A stretch of 64,000 nucleotides of DNA. It comes from Dryocola sp031988645. Its GTDB lineage: Bacteria; Pseudomonadota; Gammaproteobacteria; Enterobacterales; Enterobacteriaceae. Where the stretch lies: contig NZ_CP150452.1 of NCBI RefSeq assembly GCF_051307045.1, forward strand, positions 682,001-746,000, written 5' to 3'. The notes under the pieces are model-generated. The model ran no database searches, was not told the DNA's origin, and saw nothing but the letters and a program-made list of their open reading frames with translations. The first letter of the stretch is position 1; the number at the start of each line of letters is the position of its first letter. This document shows, piece by piece, positions 18,836 through 28,397 of this stretch. The translations under genes were made by a program, and so were the position numbers.

Positions 18836-19672
18836 ATGTCGCAAGCAGCCCTGAATGCGCGTAATCGCCAGGAAGAACCAACCAGCGTTCGTCGCAGCAA
18901 CGGCGGACGCCTGGCGGGCATTATCTTCCTGAGTGCGGTGCTGTTTACGGTGTTTATCGGCGGCTGGATTGTGGTCGGCTGGATGGAAGACGCTCAGCGT
19001 CTGCCCCTTTCCAGGCTAGTGGTAACCGGCGATCGGCACTACACGCGCAATGATGATATTCGCCAGTCGATTCTGGCGCTGGGGCCTCCGGGCACCTTTA
19101 TGACGCAGGATGTGAATATCATCCAGCAGCAGATTGAACGTTTGCCCTGGATCAAGCAGGCAAGCGTAAGAAAGCAGTGGCCGGACGAATTGAAGATTCA
19201 TCTGGTTGAATATGTACCCATAGCGCGGTGGAATGATCAGCACATGATTGACGCCGAAGGCAACTCGTTCAGCGTCCCGGCAGATCGTACGGGAAAGCAG
19301 ACTTTACCTATGTTATCCGGCCCGGAAGGGAGTGAAGGTGAAGTTTTGCAGGGCTATCGCGCAATGGGGCAGGTGCTGGCAAAGGATAAATTCACGTTGA
19401 AAGAGGCGGCGATGACCGCCCGTCGTTCCTGGCAGTTGACGCTGAACAACGGTATTAAGCTCAATCTGGGCCGGGGCGATACGATGAAACGCCTGAGTCG
19501 ATTTGTAGAACTTTATCCGGTTTTGCAACAGCAGGAGCAGGCTGACAACAAAGTCGTCAGCTATGTCGACCTGCGGTATGACTCTGGCGCGGCGGTAGGC
19601 TGGCAGCCCGCTCCCGAACAGGAACCTAATCCTAATCAGCAACAGAATCAGGCACAGGCAGAACAACAATGA
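18836..19672 (+). CDS. ftsQ: Cell division protein FtsQ
   Basis: FtsQ is a bitopic divisome protein that scaffolds FtsB and FtsL. The 278 residues compare with 276 in E. coli. It has a short cytoplasmic tail, one membrane helix (about residues 26-48), the POTRA domain (LSRLVVTGDRHYTRNDDIRQ region), the beta domain ending SYVDLRYDSGAAVGW, and a low-complexity Gln/Asn/Glu-rich tail. It overlaps ftsA by 4 bases. Confidence 0.96.
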   Translation: MSQAALNARNRQEEPTSVRRSNGGRLAGIIFLSAVLFTVFIGGWIVVGWMEDAQRLPLSRLVVTGDRHYTRNDDIRQSILALGPPGTFMTQDVNIIQQQIERLPWIKQASVRKQWPDELKIHLVEYVPIARWNDQHMIDAEGNSFSVPADRTGKQTLPMLSGPEGSEGEVLQGYRAMGQVLAKDKFTLKEAAMTARRSWQLTLNNGIKLNLGRGDTMKRLSRFVELYPVLQQQEQADNKVVSYVDLRYDSGAAVGWQPAPEQEPNPNQQQNQAQAEQQ

Positions 19673-20925
19673 TCAAGGCGACGGACAGAAAACTGGTAGT
19701 TGGACTGGAGATCGGCACCGCGAAGGTCGCCGCTTTAGTAGGGGAAGTTCTGCCCGACGGTATGGTCAATATTATCGGCGTGGGTAGCTGCCCATCCCGT
19801 GGGATGGATAAAGGCGGAGTTAACGACCTCGAATCGGTAGTAAAATGCGTACAGCGGGCAATCGATCAGGCCGAGCTTATGGCGGATTGCCAAATTTCTT
19901 CGGTTTACCTGGCGCTGTCCGGCAAGCATATTAGCTGCCAGAACGAAATTGGTATGGTGCCGATCTCCGAAGAAGAGGTGACGCAGGAGGACGTGGAAAA
20001 CGTCGTGCACACCGCGAAATCGGTGCGCGTTCGTGACGAACATCGCGTTCTGCACGTTATCCCGCAAGAATATGCCATCGACTATCAGGAAGGCATTAAA
20101 AATCCGGTAGGGTTATCTGGCGTGCGTATGCAGGCCAAGGTGCATTTGATTACCTGCCACAACGATATGGCCAAAAACATTGTTAAAGCCGTTGAACGTT
20201 GCGGCCTGAAAGTTGACCAACTTATTTTTGCGGGCCTGGCTGCGAGCTACTCCGTTTTAACCGAAGACGAACGTGAACTGGGCGTCTGCGTAGTTGATAT
20301 CGGTGGTGGTACAATGGACATTGCGGTATACACCGGCGGCGCGCTGCGCCACACCAAGGTTATTCCCTATGCGGGAAACGTGGTGACCAGTGATATCGCT
20401 TATGCTTTCGGTACGCCGCCAAGCGATGCCGAAGCCATTAAAGTACGCCATGGTTGCGCGCTGGGTTCGATTGTCGGCAAAGACGAAAACGTCGAGGTGC
20501 CAAGCGTGGGCGGTCGTCCGCCGCGTAGCCTGCAGCGTCAGACGCTTGCTGAAGTGATTGAGCCACGTTATACCGAGTTGCTTAACCTGGTTAACGAAGA
20601 GATTTTACAGCTGCAGGAGCAGCTCCGCCTGCAGGGTGTGAAGCACCACCTGGCCGCGGGGATTGTATTGACCGGCGGCGCGGCGCAAATTGAAGGTCTG
20701 GCGGCCTGCGCCCAGCGCGTGTTCCATACGCAGGTGCGTATCGGACAGCCGTTAAATATCACTGGCCTGACTGATTATGCCCAGGAGTCGTACTATTCGA
20801 CTGCCGTCGGCTTGCTGCACTACGGGAAGGAGTCTCATCTCAGCGGTGAAGCAGAAGTGGAAAAACGGACCTCTGTCGGCTCATGGTTTAAGCGAATCAA
20901 CAGCTGGCTGAGAAAAGAGTTTTAA
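19669..20925 (+). CDS. ftsA: Cell division protein FtsA
   Basis: FtsA is an actin-like ATPase that tethers FtsZ to the inner membrane and recruits later divisome proteins. The 418 residues compare with 420 in E. coli. Actin-fold phosphate loops GLEIGTAKV (near residue 12) and VVDIGGGTMD are present, and the C-terminal amphipathic membrane helix is seen in SWFKRINSWLRKEF. It overlaps ftsQ and is followed by a 63-base gap before ftsZ. Confidence 0.97.
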   Translation: MIKATDRKLVVGLEIGTAKVAALVGEVLPDGMVNIIGVGSCPSRGMDKGGVNDLESVVKCVQRAIDQAELMADCQISSVYLALSGKHISCQNEIGMVPISEEEVTQEDVENVVHTAKSVRVRDEHRVLHVIPQEYAIDYQEGIKNPVGLSGVRMQAKVHLITCHNDMAKNIVKAVERCGLKVDQLIFAGLAASYSVLTEDERELGVCVVDIGGGTMDIAVYTGGALRHTKVIPYAGNVVTSDIAYAFGTPPSDAEAIKVRHGCALGSIVGKDENVEVPSVGGRPPRSLQRQTLAEVIEPRYTELLNLVNEEILQLQEQLRLQGVKHHLAAGIVLTGGAAQIEGLAACAQRVFHTQVRIGQPLNITGLTDYAQESYYSTAVGLLHYGKESHLSGEAEVEKRTSVGSWFKRINSWLRKEF

Positions 20926-20988
20926 TTTTTATAAGAGACCGGACAAAATTAGCGGTCTCAGGCGACAGGCACAAAACGGAGAGAAACT

Positions 20989-22147
20989 ATGTTTGAACCT
21001 ATGGAACTGACCAACGACGCGGTGATTAAAGTCATCGGCGTCGGTGGCGGCGGCGGTAATGCCGTTGAACACATGGTGCGCGAGCGCATCGAGGGCGTTG
21101 AATTCTTCGCGGTGAATACCGACGCGCAGGCGTTACGTAAAACTGCAGTAGGCCAGACGATCCAGATTGGTAATGGTATTACCAAAGGTCTGGGCGCTGG
21201 GGCAAATCCTGAAGTGGGCCGTTCCGCAGCCGATGAAGATCGCGATGCGCTGCGTGCCGCACTGGAAGGCGCAGACATGGTGTTTATCGCCGCAGGTATG
21301 GGCGGTGGTACCGGTACGGGCGCGGCACCTGTGGTCGCTGAAGTTGCGAAAGACCTCGGTATTCTGACCGTAGCCGTCGTAACCAAGCCTTTTAACTTCG
21401 AAGGCAAGAAGCGTATGGCCTTCGCGGAGCAGGGCATCGCCGAGCTGTCAAAACACGTTGACTCCCTGATCACCATTCCAAACGACAAGCTGCTCAAAGT
21501 GCTGGGCCGTGGCATCTCTCTGCTCGACGCGTTTGGCGCGGCGAACGACGTATTAAAAGGCGCAGTGCAGGGTATCGCCGAACTGATTACCCGTCCGGGC
21601 CCTGATGAACGTCGACTTTGCCGACGTGCGCACCGTAATGTCCGAAATGGGTTACGCCATGATGGGCTCAGGGGTTGCAAGCGGCGAAGACCGCGCTGAA
21701 GAAGCGGCGGAAATGGCCATCTCCAGCCCGCTGCTGGAAGATATCGACCTGTCCGGCGCTCGCGGCGTGCTGGTCAACATCACCGCTGGCTTCGACCTGC
21801 GTCTGGATGAGTTCGAAACCGTGGGTAACACCATTCGTGCGTTCGCCTCTGATAACGCCACCGTAGTGATCGGCACCTCTTTGGATCCAGAGATGAACGA
21901 CGAGCTGCGCGTTACCGTTGTGGCTACCGGTATTGGCATGGACAAGCGTCCTGAAATTACCCTGGTGACCAACAAACAGCAGCAGACCCAGCAGCCTGTT
22001 ATGGATCGCTACCAGCAGCACGGTATGGCGCCCCTGACGCAGGAACAAAAACCTGCTGCTAAAGTCGTTAACGACAACACGCCGCAAACTGCGAAAGAGC
22101 CTGATTATCTGGATATTCCAGCGTTTCTGCGCAAGCAGGCTGATTAA
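20989..22147 (+). CDS. ftsZ: Cell division GTPase FtsZ, frameshifted
   Basis: FtsZ is the tubulin-like GTPase that polymerises into the Z ring. The GTP-binding GGGTGTG lies at residues 105-111, the T7 loop NVDFADVRTV follows the lesion, and the C-terminal binding peptide is DYLDIPAFLRKQAD. An extra C in the CCC at 21600-21602 (GGGCCTG read as GGGCCCTG) splits the gene immediately before the T7 loop. Corrected, it is about 385 residues (E. coli 383). FtsZ is essential, so the split must be a sequence error. Ribosome site GGAGA lies before the ATG. Confidence 0.97.
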
Positions 22148-22247
22148 GAATAAACCTGAAGTTGGGCATATCCGCTCTTTGTGCTAAACTGGCCTGCCGA
22201 TTGTGATATACACTTCGGTTGGATAAGTAATTTGGCGAGATTATACG

Positions 22248-23165
22248 ATGATCAAACAAAGGACACTTAAACGTATCGTTCAGGCGACTGGCGTCGGTTT
22301 GCATACCGGCAAAAAGGTCACGCTGACGTTGCGCCCTGCGCCGGCCAATACCGGGGTCATCTATCGTCGCACCGACTTGAATCCTCCGGTGGATTTTCCG
22401 GCAGATGCAAAATCTGTGCGTGATACCATGCTCTGTACTTGCCTGGTGAACGAGCACGATGTGCGGATATCTACCGTTGAGCACCTTAACGCTGCCCTGG
22501 CGGGGCTGGGTATCGACAACATTATCGTTGAAGTCGATGCGCCAGAAATCCCGATTATGGACGGTAGCGCGGCGCCATTCGTCTACCTGCTGCTTGACGC
22601 CGGGATCGATGAGTTGAACTGCGCGAAGAAATTTGTGCGCGTCAAAGAGACGGTTCGTGTTGAAGATGGCGATAAATGGGCTGAATTCAGGCCGTATAAT
22701 GGTTTTTCGTTGGACTTTACCATCGACTTTAACCATCCGGCGATTGATGCCAGCACCCAGCGTTACCGCATGAACTTCTCTGCGGACGCGTTTATGCGCC
22801 AGATCAGCCGCGCTCGTACTTTCGGTTTTATGCGTGATATCGAATATCTGCAGTCCCGCGGCCTGTGCCTGGGCGGCAGCTTCGATTGTGCCATCGTTGT
22901 TGACGATTATCGCGTACTGAACGAAGACGGCCTGCGTTTTGAAGATGAATTCGTTCGTCACAAAATGCTCGATGCCATCGGCGACCTGTTCATGTGTGGC
23001 CACAACATTATCGGCGCGTTTACCGCCTATAAATCTGGTCATGCGCTGAACAACAAGCTGTTGCAGGCGGTTTTAGCGAAGCAGGAAGCCTGGGAATGGG
23101 CGACCTTTGAAGACGACGCTGAGCTTCCTCTGGCATTCAAAGCGCCAACCATGGTGCTGGCGTAA
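22248..23165 (+). CDS. lpxC: UDP-3-O-acyl-N-acetylglucosamine deacetylase LpxC
   Basis: LpxC is the zinc enzyme of the committed step of lipid A synthesis. The 305 residues equal E. coli. Zinc ligands are His79 (STVEHLNAAL) and the His and Asp of FVRHKMLDAIGD, with GH near residue 265. It ends the dcw cluster after a 100-base gap from ftsZ. The C-terminal LAFKAPTMVLA is the tail recognised by FtsH in E. coli. The next gene is on the opposite strand, stopping 15 bases away. Confidence 0.97.
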   Translation: MIKQRTLKRIVQATGVGLHTGKKVTLTLRPAPANTGVIYRRTDLNPPVDFPADAKSVRDTMLCTCLVNEHDVRISTVEHLNAALAGLGIDNIIVEVDAPEIPIMDGSAAPFVYLLLDAGIDELNCAKKFVRVKETVRVEDGDKWAEFRPYNGFSLDFTIDFNHPAIDASTQRYRMNFSADAFMRQISRARTFGFMRDIEYLQSRGLCLGGSFDCAIVVDDYRVLNEDGLRFEDEFVRHKMLDAIGDLFMCGHNIIGAFTAYKSGHALNNKLLQAVLAKQEAWEWATFEDDAELPLAFKAPTMVLA

Positions 23166-23180
23166 GGCCTGATATATCAA

Positions 23181-23690
23181 TTACGACTGGTTTTTGTTGG
23201 TACTCTCTCCGGCCAACGAAGCCAGTCGTTCTATTGCCGCTCTAAGTTTCTCCGGGCTACGTTTAGCCACCTCGCGTAATGCCTCCGCGCTTTGCTCGCT
23301 TAATTCCCGATTTACCGCAAATTGTCCACCCGACGTCTGAATGCTGTTTTCTTGTACGGAATCCTTGCCAATTGCTGCCAGCGAAGGATTAATCCTGATG
23401 TCGATCGACGTCAATGATGGTAGTATTTGTGCGCGTAATGCACTCAGCAGCGTGGCCTGTTCATAGCGTAACCGCATCAGCCAGCTGGCATTCGCCGTTT
23501 CAAGTACGAGGATCCCCTGCCGGAAGTTTGCGACCCGGCACCAGGGATGCAGTTGAGCGGGTATTATGCTTCTCACTGCCCGGTTGAGCCGCAATAAGGC
23601 AGCCGCGCGCTGCTGCACGTTTTGCAGCACGCTTTGAGCTCCGGCATCGTCGAACAGGTTATCTAAAGATTGCGGGCGACTATCACGCAT
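23181..23690 (-). CDS. DUF721 (DciA-like) protein
   Basis: A 169-residue protein whose first hundred residues fit the DUF721/DciA family: an N-terminal helix, then ...IIPAQLHPWCRVANFR..., QGILVLETANASWLMRLR, and YEQATLLSALRAQILP. A C-terminal segment EALREVAKRSPEKLRAAIER resembles the tail of Vibrio-type DciA as I recall it. DciA is the ancestral DnaB helicase operator in bacteria lacking DnaC/DnaI, and in pseudomonads a DUF721 gene also sits between lpxC and secA. Here it is inverted: it converges on lpxC (15-base gap) and its ATG is 22 bases from the secM start. GGAG lies 8 bases before the ATG. E. coli K-12 has no gene here. The family call is from pattern; function in this organism is unknown. 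Confidence 0.8.
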   Translation of the reverse strand: MRDSRPQSLDNLFDDAGAQSVLQNVQQRAAALLRLNRAVRSIIPAQLHPWCRVANFRQGILVLETANASWLMRLRYEQATLLSALRAQILPSLTSIDIRINPSLAAIGKDSVQENSIQTSGGQFAVNRELSEQSAEALREVAKRSPEKLRAAIERLASLAGESTNKNQS

Positions 23691-23712
23691 ACTATAAGCT
23701 CCGGCGGAAAAA

Positions 23713-24220
23713 GTGATTGGTATTCTAAATCGTTGGCGACAGTTTGGCAGACGTTACTTCTGGCCGCATCTCCTGTTGGGGATGGTCGCGGCGAGTTTCG
23801 GCATGCCTGCGTTCAGCGGCAATACCGACCATAACGCCCCCGCGGAAACCTCTGCCAGCAGTCAGGACTATCTTAATCAGGTTAGCTTCGATAGCCTGGC
23901 ATTATTGCAGGAAAGCACCCGCCGTCCCTCATTTAATGTGGATTACTGGCATCAGCATGCCATCCGTACCGTAATCCGCCATCTTTCTTTTGCTATGGCG
24001 CCCCAGACGCTGCCGGTCGCTCAGGAAAGTATGCCGCTACAGGCGCAGCATCTCGCTTTGCTGGATACGCTCAACGCGCTGTTGACCCAGGAAAGCAAGC
24101 CTCCCGTTATCGTCCGCCATCTCTCTCTCTGGCAGCGTCCCGCGGTTGCGGTATTCACTACCGCGATATGGCTAAGCCAGGTGCAGGGGATTCGCGCCGG
24201 CCCCACAACGCATCAGCTAA
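23713..24220 (+). CDS. secM: Secretion monitor SecM, frameshifted at last codons
   Basis: SecM is an exported arrest peptide whose stalling exposes the secA ribosome site when SecA is limiting. The GTG start and MIGILNRWRQFGRRYFWPHL are typical, followed by a long signal region. The arrest motif reads F148-x4-W153-L154-x4-GIRAGP(159-164); the E. coli motif has Ile where Leu154 is. An extra C in the CCCC at 24201-24204 hides the normal ending: corrected, it is RAGPQRIS and stop at 24218-24220 (E. coli RAGPQRLT); uncorrected, it runs on to 24264. About 168 residues against 170. secA follows after 66 bases. Confidence 0.93.
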
Positions 24221-24286
24221 ACAAAATTCTTTTAATTATAACATTATCTGTAGATCTGCTCTGATGCAGGCGTTCGAGAATTTATT

Positions 24287-26994
24287 ATGCTAATCAAATT
24301 GTTAACTAAAGTTTTTGGTAGTCGTAACGACCGTACCTTGCGCCGTATGCGTAAAGTGGTGACCATGATTAACAGCATGGAACCGCAAATGGAAAAGCTC
24401 TCTGACGATGAGCTGAAGGCGAAAACCAACGAGTTCCGCGCCCGTCTGGAAAAGGGCGAAGTGCTGGAAAATTTAATTCCTGAAGCCTTCGCCGTGGTGC
24501 GTGAAGCCAGCAAACGCGTCTTCGGTATGCGTCACTTCGACGTGCAGCTGCTCGGCGGCATGGTGCTAAACGATCGCTGCATCGCGGAAATGCGTACCGG
24601 TGAAGGTAAAACGCTGACGGCGACTTTGCCTGCTTACCTGAACGCGCTGAGCGGCAAAGGCGTCCACGTGGTAACGGTGAACGACTATCTGGCCCAGCGT
24701 GATGCGGAAAACAACCGTCCGCTGTTTGAATTCCTCGGCCTGAGCGTCGGCGTCAACCTGCCGGGCATGCCGGCCCCCGGCCAAGCGCGAAGCCTACGCT
24801 GCCGATATCACCTACGGCACCAACAACGAATACGGCTTTGACTACCTGCGCGACAACATGGCGTTCAGCCCTGAAGAACGCGTTCAGCGCAAGCTGCACT
24901 ATGCGCTGGTGGATGAGGTGGACTCCATCCTGATTGACGAGGCCCGTACTCCGCTTATCATCTCCGGCCCGGCCGAAGACAGCTCCGAGCTGTACAAAAA
25001 AGTAAATACCATCATTCCGCACCTGATTCGTCAGGAAAAAGAAGACTCCGACACTTTCCAGGGCGAAGGCCACTTCTCCGTGGATGAAAAATCCCGCCAG
25101 GTTAACCTGACCGAACGCGGCCTGGTGAAAGTTGAAGAGCTGCTGATGGAGGCGGGCATGATGGACGAGGGCGAGTCGCTTTACTCCCCGACGAACATTA
25201 TGCTGATGCACCACGTCACTGCCGCACTGCGCGCGCACGTGCTCTTTACCCGCGACGTTGACTATATCGTTAAAGACGGCGAAGTCATTATCGTTGATGA
25301 ACACACCGGCCGTACCATGCAGGGCCGTCGCTGGTCCGATGGCCTGCACCAGGCCGTGGAAGCAAAAGAAGGCGTGGAGATTCAAAACGAGAACCAGACG
25401 CTGGCTTCCATCACCTTCCAGAACTACTTCCGCCTGTATGAAAAGCTGGCAGGTATGACCGGTACCGCAGACACCGAAGCTTTCGAATTCAGCTCCATCT
25501 ACAAGCTCGATACCATTGTGGTGCCGACCAACCGTCCGATGATCCGTAAAGACATGCCGGATCTGGTCTATATGACCGAAATGGACAAAATCGGCGCCAT
25601 CATCGAAGACATTAAAGAGCGTACGGCAAACGGCCAGCCGGTACTGGTGGGGACCATCTCCATCGAGAAATCCGAAGTGGTGTCCGCCGAGTTAACCAAA
25701 GCGGGCATCAAGCACAACGTGCTGAACGCTAAGTTCCACGCTAACGAAGCGGCCATTGTGGCGCAGGCTGGCTATCCCGCTGCGGTAACCATCGCCACCA
25801 ACATGGCGGGCCGCGGTACGGATATCGTGCTGGGCGGCAGCTGGCAGGCCGAAGTGGCCGAGCTTGAAGATCCGACGCCTGAGCAGATCGCGCAGATTAA
25901 GGCCGACTGGCAGGTTCGTCACGAAGCGGTGCTGGCTTCCGGCGGTTTACATATCATCGGTACCGAGCGTCACGAATCCCGTCGTATCGATAACCAGCTG
26001 CGCGGGCCGTTCCGGTCGTCAGGGCGATGCGGGCTCTTCCCGCTTCTACCTGTCTATGGAAGATGCCCTGATGCGTATCTTCGCCTCGGATCGCGTGTCC
26101 AATATGATGCGTAAGCTGGGCATGAAGCCGGGTGAAGCCATTGAACACCCATGGGTGACTAAAGCTATCGCCAACGCGCAGCGTAAGGTTGAAAGCCGCA
26201 ACTTCGATATTCGTAAGCAGCTGCTGGAATACGACGATGTCGCCAACGACCAGCGCCGCGCCATCTACAGCCAGCGTAATGAGCTGCTGGACGTGAGCGA
26301 CGTAAGCGAAACCATCAGCAGCATCCGCGAAGACGTGTTCAAAACCACCATCGACGCTCATATCCCGCCGCAGTCTCTGGAAGAGATGTGGGATGTTCAG
26401 GGGCTCGAAGAGCGCCTGAAAAACGACTTTGACCTCGATATGCCAATCAAAGAGTGGCTGGACAAAGAGCCTGAGCTGCATGAAGAGACGCTGCGTGAGC
26501 GCATCCTGCAAAACGCGATCGAAGTTTATCAGCGCAAAGAAGAGGTTGTCGGCGTTGAGATGATGCGCCACTTCGAGAAAGGCGTGATGCTGCAAACGCT
26601 CGACTCCCTGTGGAAAGAGCATCTGGCGGCGATGGACTACCTGCGTCAGGGCATCCACCTGCGCGGCTACGCGCAAAAGGATCCGAAGCAGGAGTACAAG
26701 CGCGAATCCTTCGCTATGTTTGCGGCCATGCTTGAGTCGCTGAAATACGAAGTGATCAGCACCCTGAGCAAAGTCCAGGTACGCATGCCGGAAGAAGTTG
26801 AAGCCATGGAGCAGCAGCGTCGTGAAGAGGCCGAGCGCCTGGCTCAGATGCAGCAGCTAAGCCACGTTGACGACGATACTCAGGCCGCCATTGCGTTGGC
26901 GGCAGAAACCGGCGAGCGCAAAGTGGGTCGTAACGACCCTTGCCCGTGCGGCTCCGGTAAAAAATTCAAACAGTGCCACGGCCGTCTGAGCTAA
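24287..26994 (+). CDS. secA: Preprotein translocase ATPase SecA, two frameshifts
   Basis: SecA is the ATPase motor that drives unfolded preproteins through SecYEG. Walker A MRTGEGKTLTATLP lies near residue 105, the DEAD-like VDEVDSILIDEA, and the C-terminal zinc motif CPCGSGKKFKQCH. Two insertions break it: an extra C in CCCCC at 24774-24778 (between NBD1 motifs) and an extra G in GGG at 26004-26006, which disrupts motif VI (LRGRSGRQGD). Correcting both gives 901 residues, exactly E. coli. It is essential, so both are taken as errors. Translation is expected to be controlled by SecM stalling upstream. Confidence 0.97.
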
Positions 26995-27011
26995 GCACAA
27001 GCCAGTAGCTT

Positions 27012-27039
27012 AAGGCGCAGCTTGCTGCGCCTTTTCTTT
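27012..27039 (+). terminator. Terminator after secA
   Basis: AAGGCGCAG (27012-27020) and CTGCGCCTT (27025-27033) pair around CTTG, followed by TTCTTT. Confidence 0.85.
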
Positions 27040-27058
27040 ATGGAGCGCCTGATTAAAA

Positions 27059-27450
27059 ATGAAACAACTACAGATTGCCGTCGGCATCATTCGTAACCCA
27101 CAGGGTGAAATATTTATTACCCGAAGGGCGGGCGACGCCCATATGGCGAACATGCTGGAATTCCCGGGAGGGAAAATCGAAGCGGACGAAACGCCCGCGC
27201 AGGGCCCCTGGTGCGTGAGCTGCACGAAGAGACGGGCATTACCGCGACGCGCTACTCGCAGTTTGAAACCCTGGCGTATCAGTTCCCCGACAGGCACATC
27301 ACGCTGTGGTTTTACCTTGTTGAAGGCTGGGAAGGGGAGCCGTGGGGCAAAGAAGGGCAGCCGGGACAGTGGATTGCGCAGCAGGATTTGAAAGCCGGCG
27401 ATTTTCCGCCGGCCAACGAACCGGTTATCAATAAATTACAGCAGCCTTAA
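27059..27450 (+). CDS. mutT: 8-oxo-dGTP diphosphatase MutT, frameshifted
   Basis: MutT hydrolyses 8-oxo-dGTP and prevents A:T to C:G transversions. The Nudix box starts at GGKIEADETP and resumes as VRELHEETGI. Between them GGCCC is read as GGGCCCC (27202-27208): one extra G and one extra C, a net gain of two. Corrected, the box has the full GX5EX7REXXEEXG spacing and the protein is 129 residues, as in E. coli. The ORF converges with yacG and their stop codons overlap by 4 bases. Confidence 0.94.
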
Positions 27451-27459
27451 GGCTGCTGT
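27438..27459. repeat. Perfect 22-bp palindrome across the mutT and yacG stop codons
   Basis: ACAGCAGCCTT followed by its exact complement AAGGCTGCTGT, with the shared TTAA core holding both stop codons. Both proteins therefore end in Gln-Gln-Pro. As RNA it would form a hairpin for either transcript, so it probably serves as a bidirectional terminator (TTCTT follows on the plus strand). Confidence 0.85.
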
Positions 27460-27644
27460 TCTTCGCTCCAGCCATCGGTATCAGAGAGATCGCTGCTGCT
27501 TGGGATGCGCTTTTCTTCCGCGGCCCATTCGCCTAAATCAATAAGCTGGCAGCGTTTGCTGCAAAACGGACGGTAAGGGCTGGTTTCATTCCAGATAACG
27601 GCTTTACCGCAGCCGGGGCAGTTAACGACGGTAGTTTCAGACAT
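27447..27644 (-). CDS. yacG: DNA gyrase inhibitor YacG (zinc protein)
   Basis: YacG is a 65-residue zinc protein that binds GyrB and inhibits gyrase in E. coli. Four zinc cysteines are seen: CPGC (9, 12) and C28, C32 in FCSKRCQLIDLG. Length equals E. coli. It is the last gene of coaE-zapD-yacG, 9 bases after zapD, with ribosome site AGGAGA. It overlaps mutT by 4 bases tail to tail. Confidence 0.95.
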   Translation of the reverse strand: MSETTVVNCPGCGKAVIWNETSPYRPFCSKRCQLIDLGEWAAEEKRIPSSSDLSDTDGWSEEQQP

Positions 27645-27653
27645 CTTTTCTCC

Positions 27654-28397
27654 TTAACAGCACGCCAGTTCGAAATCGAGGCGTTCGGGGATAATTCCGC
27701 GCTCGCTGTCCAGCGGCAGAAAGCGGATCGCAAAGCGGCTTTTATGGCCGGAGATTTGCGGATAGAGCTGGTATGCCAGATCCAGCTGCAGGCGCAGTAA
27801 ATCGGCGTCGTCGCCGTTATCCTGGTAAAAACCATTCAGGCTGGTCTGTTTACGGAACGGGGACGAGTTACGAATGATATCCAGCAGCAGATCCAGCGAC
27901 TGTTTCAGGGGCTGCAGGCTTGCCAGCCAGAAGCTTACCTGTTCATCCCGTTGCGCCTGCGGCAGATGCAGCCAGATATGCAGCGTCGGCAGATCAAAAC
28001 TGCAGCAGCCGCCGGGAATGCTTAAACGCTGGCGCACGAGGGCGATTAAACGATCTTCGCGCAGGGTCTGGCCTATACGAGGCGCGGACATCAGCACGCT
28101 GCCGCGTTCTTTTAACTGGGCGCGCAGGGAATCAATGCGTTGCATATCAACGCCCGGTACTTCAGACCAGCTCAGCAGTTTACGCTGCTGGCGCTCAAGC
28201 TCTTTAAGTATATCCGTGCGGATTTCTCCCCGCTCAAAGACATCCAGCAGATCGCCGATATTGCGGAAAAAATGCAGAGCGTCGGCGCTTTCGTTGATGG
28301 GTAAAGAAGCCTGCAGTTGCTGGATGAGAAACTCGATGCGCAGCCACGTGCGCATTTTTTCATTCAGGGGGTGCTCAAAAAGGATCTGAGTGCTCAT
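27654..28397 (-). CDS. zapD: Cell division protein ZapD
   Basis: ZapD (formerly YacF) cross-links FtsZ filaments by binding the FtsZ C-terminus. The 247 residues equal E. coli, with N-terminal ILFEHPLNEKMRTWLRIEFL and C-terminal PERLDFELACC. The protein is mostly helical with a beta domain. It shares one base with the coaE stop, so it is coupled to it. Confidence 0.96.
   Translation of the reverse strand: MSTQILFEHPLNEKMRTWLRIEFLIQQLQASLPINESADALHFFRNIGDLLDVFERGEIRTDILKELERQQRKLLSWSEVPGVDMQRIDSLRAQLKERGSVLMSAPRIGQTLREDRLIALVRQRLSIPGGCCSFDLPTLHIWLHLPQAQRDEQVSFWLASLQPLKQSLDLLLDIIRNSSPFRKQTSLNGFYQDNGDDADLLRLQLDLAYQLYPQISGHKSRFAIRFLPLDSERGIIPERLDFELACC

Noticed and set aside
24221..24264. C-terminal extension of SecM by about 15-20 residues
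   Set aside because: It exists only because of the extra C after GIRAGP; the corrected frame ends like other SecM proteins.
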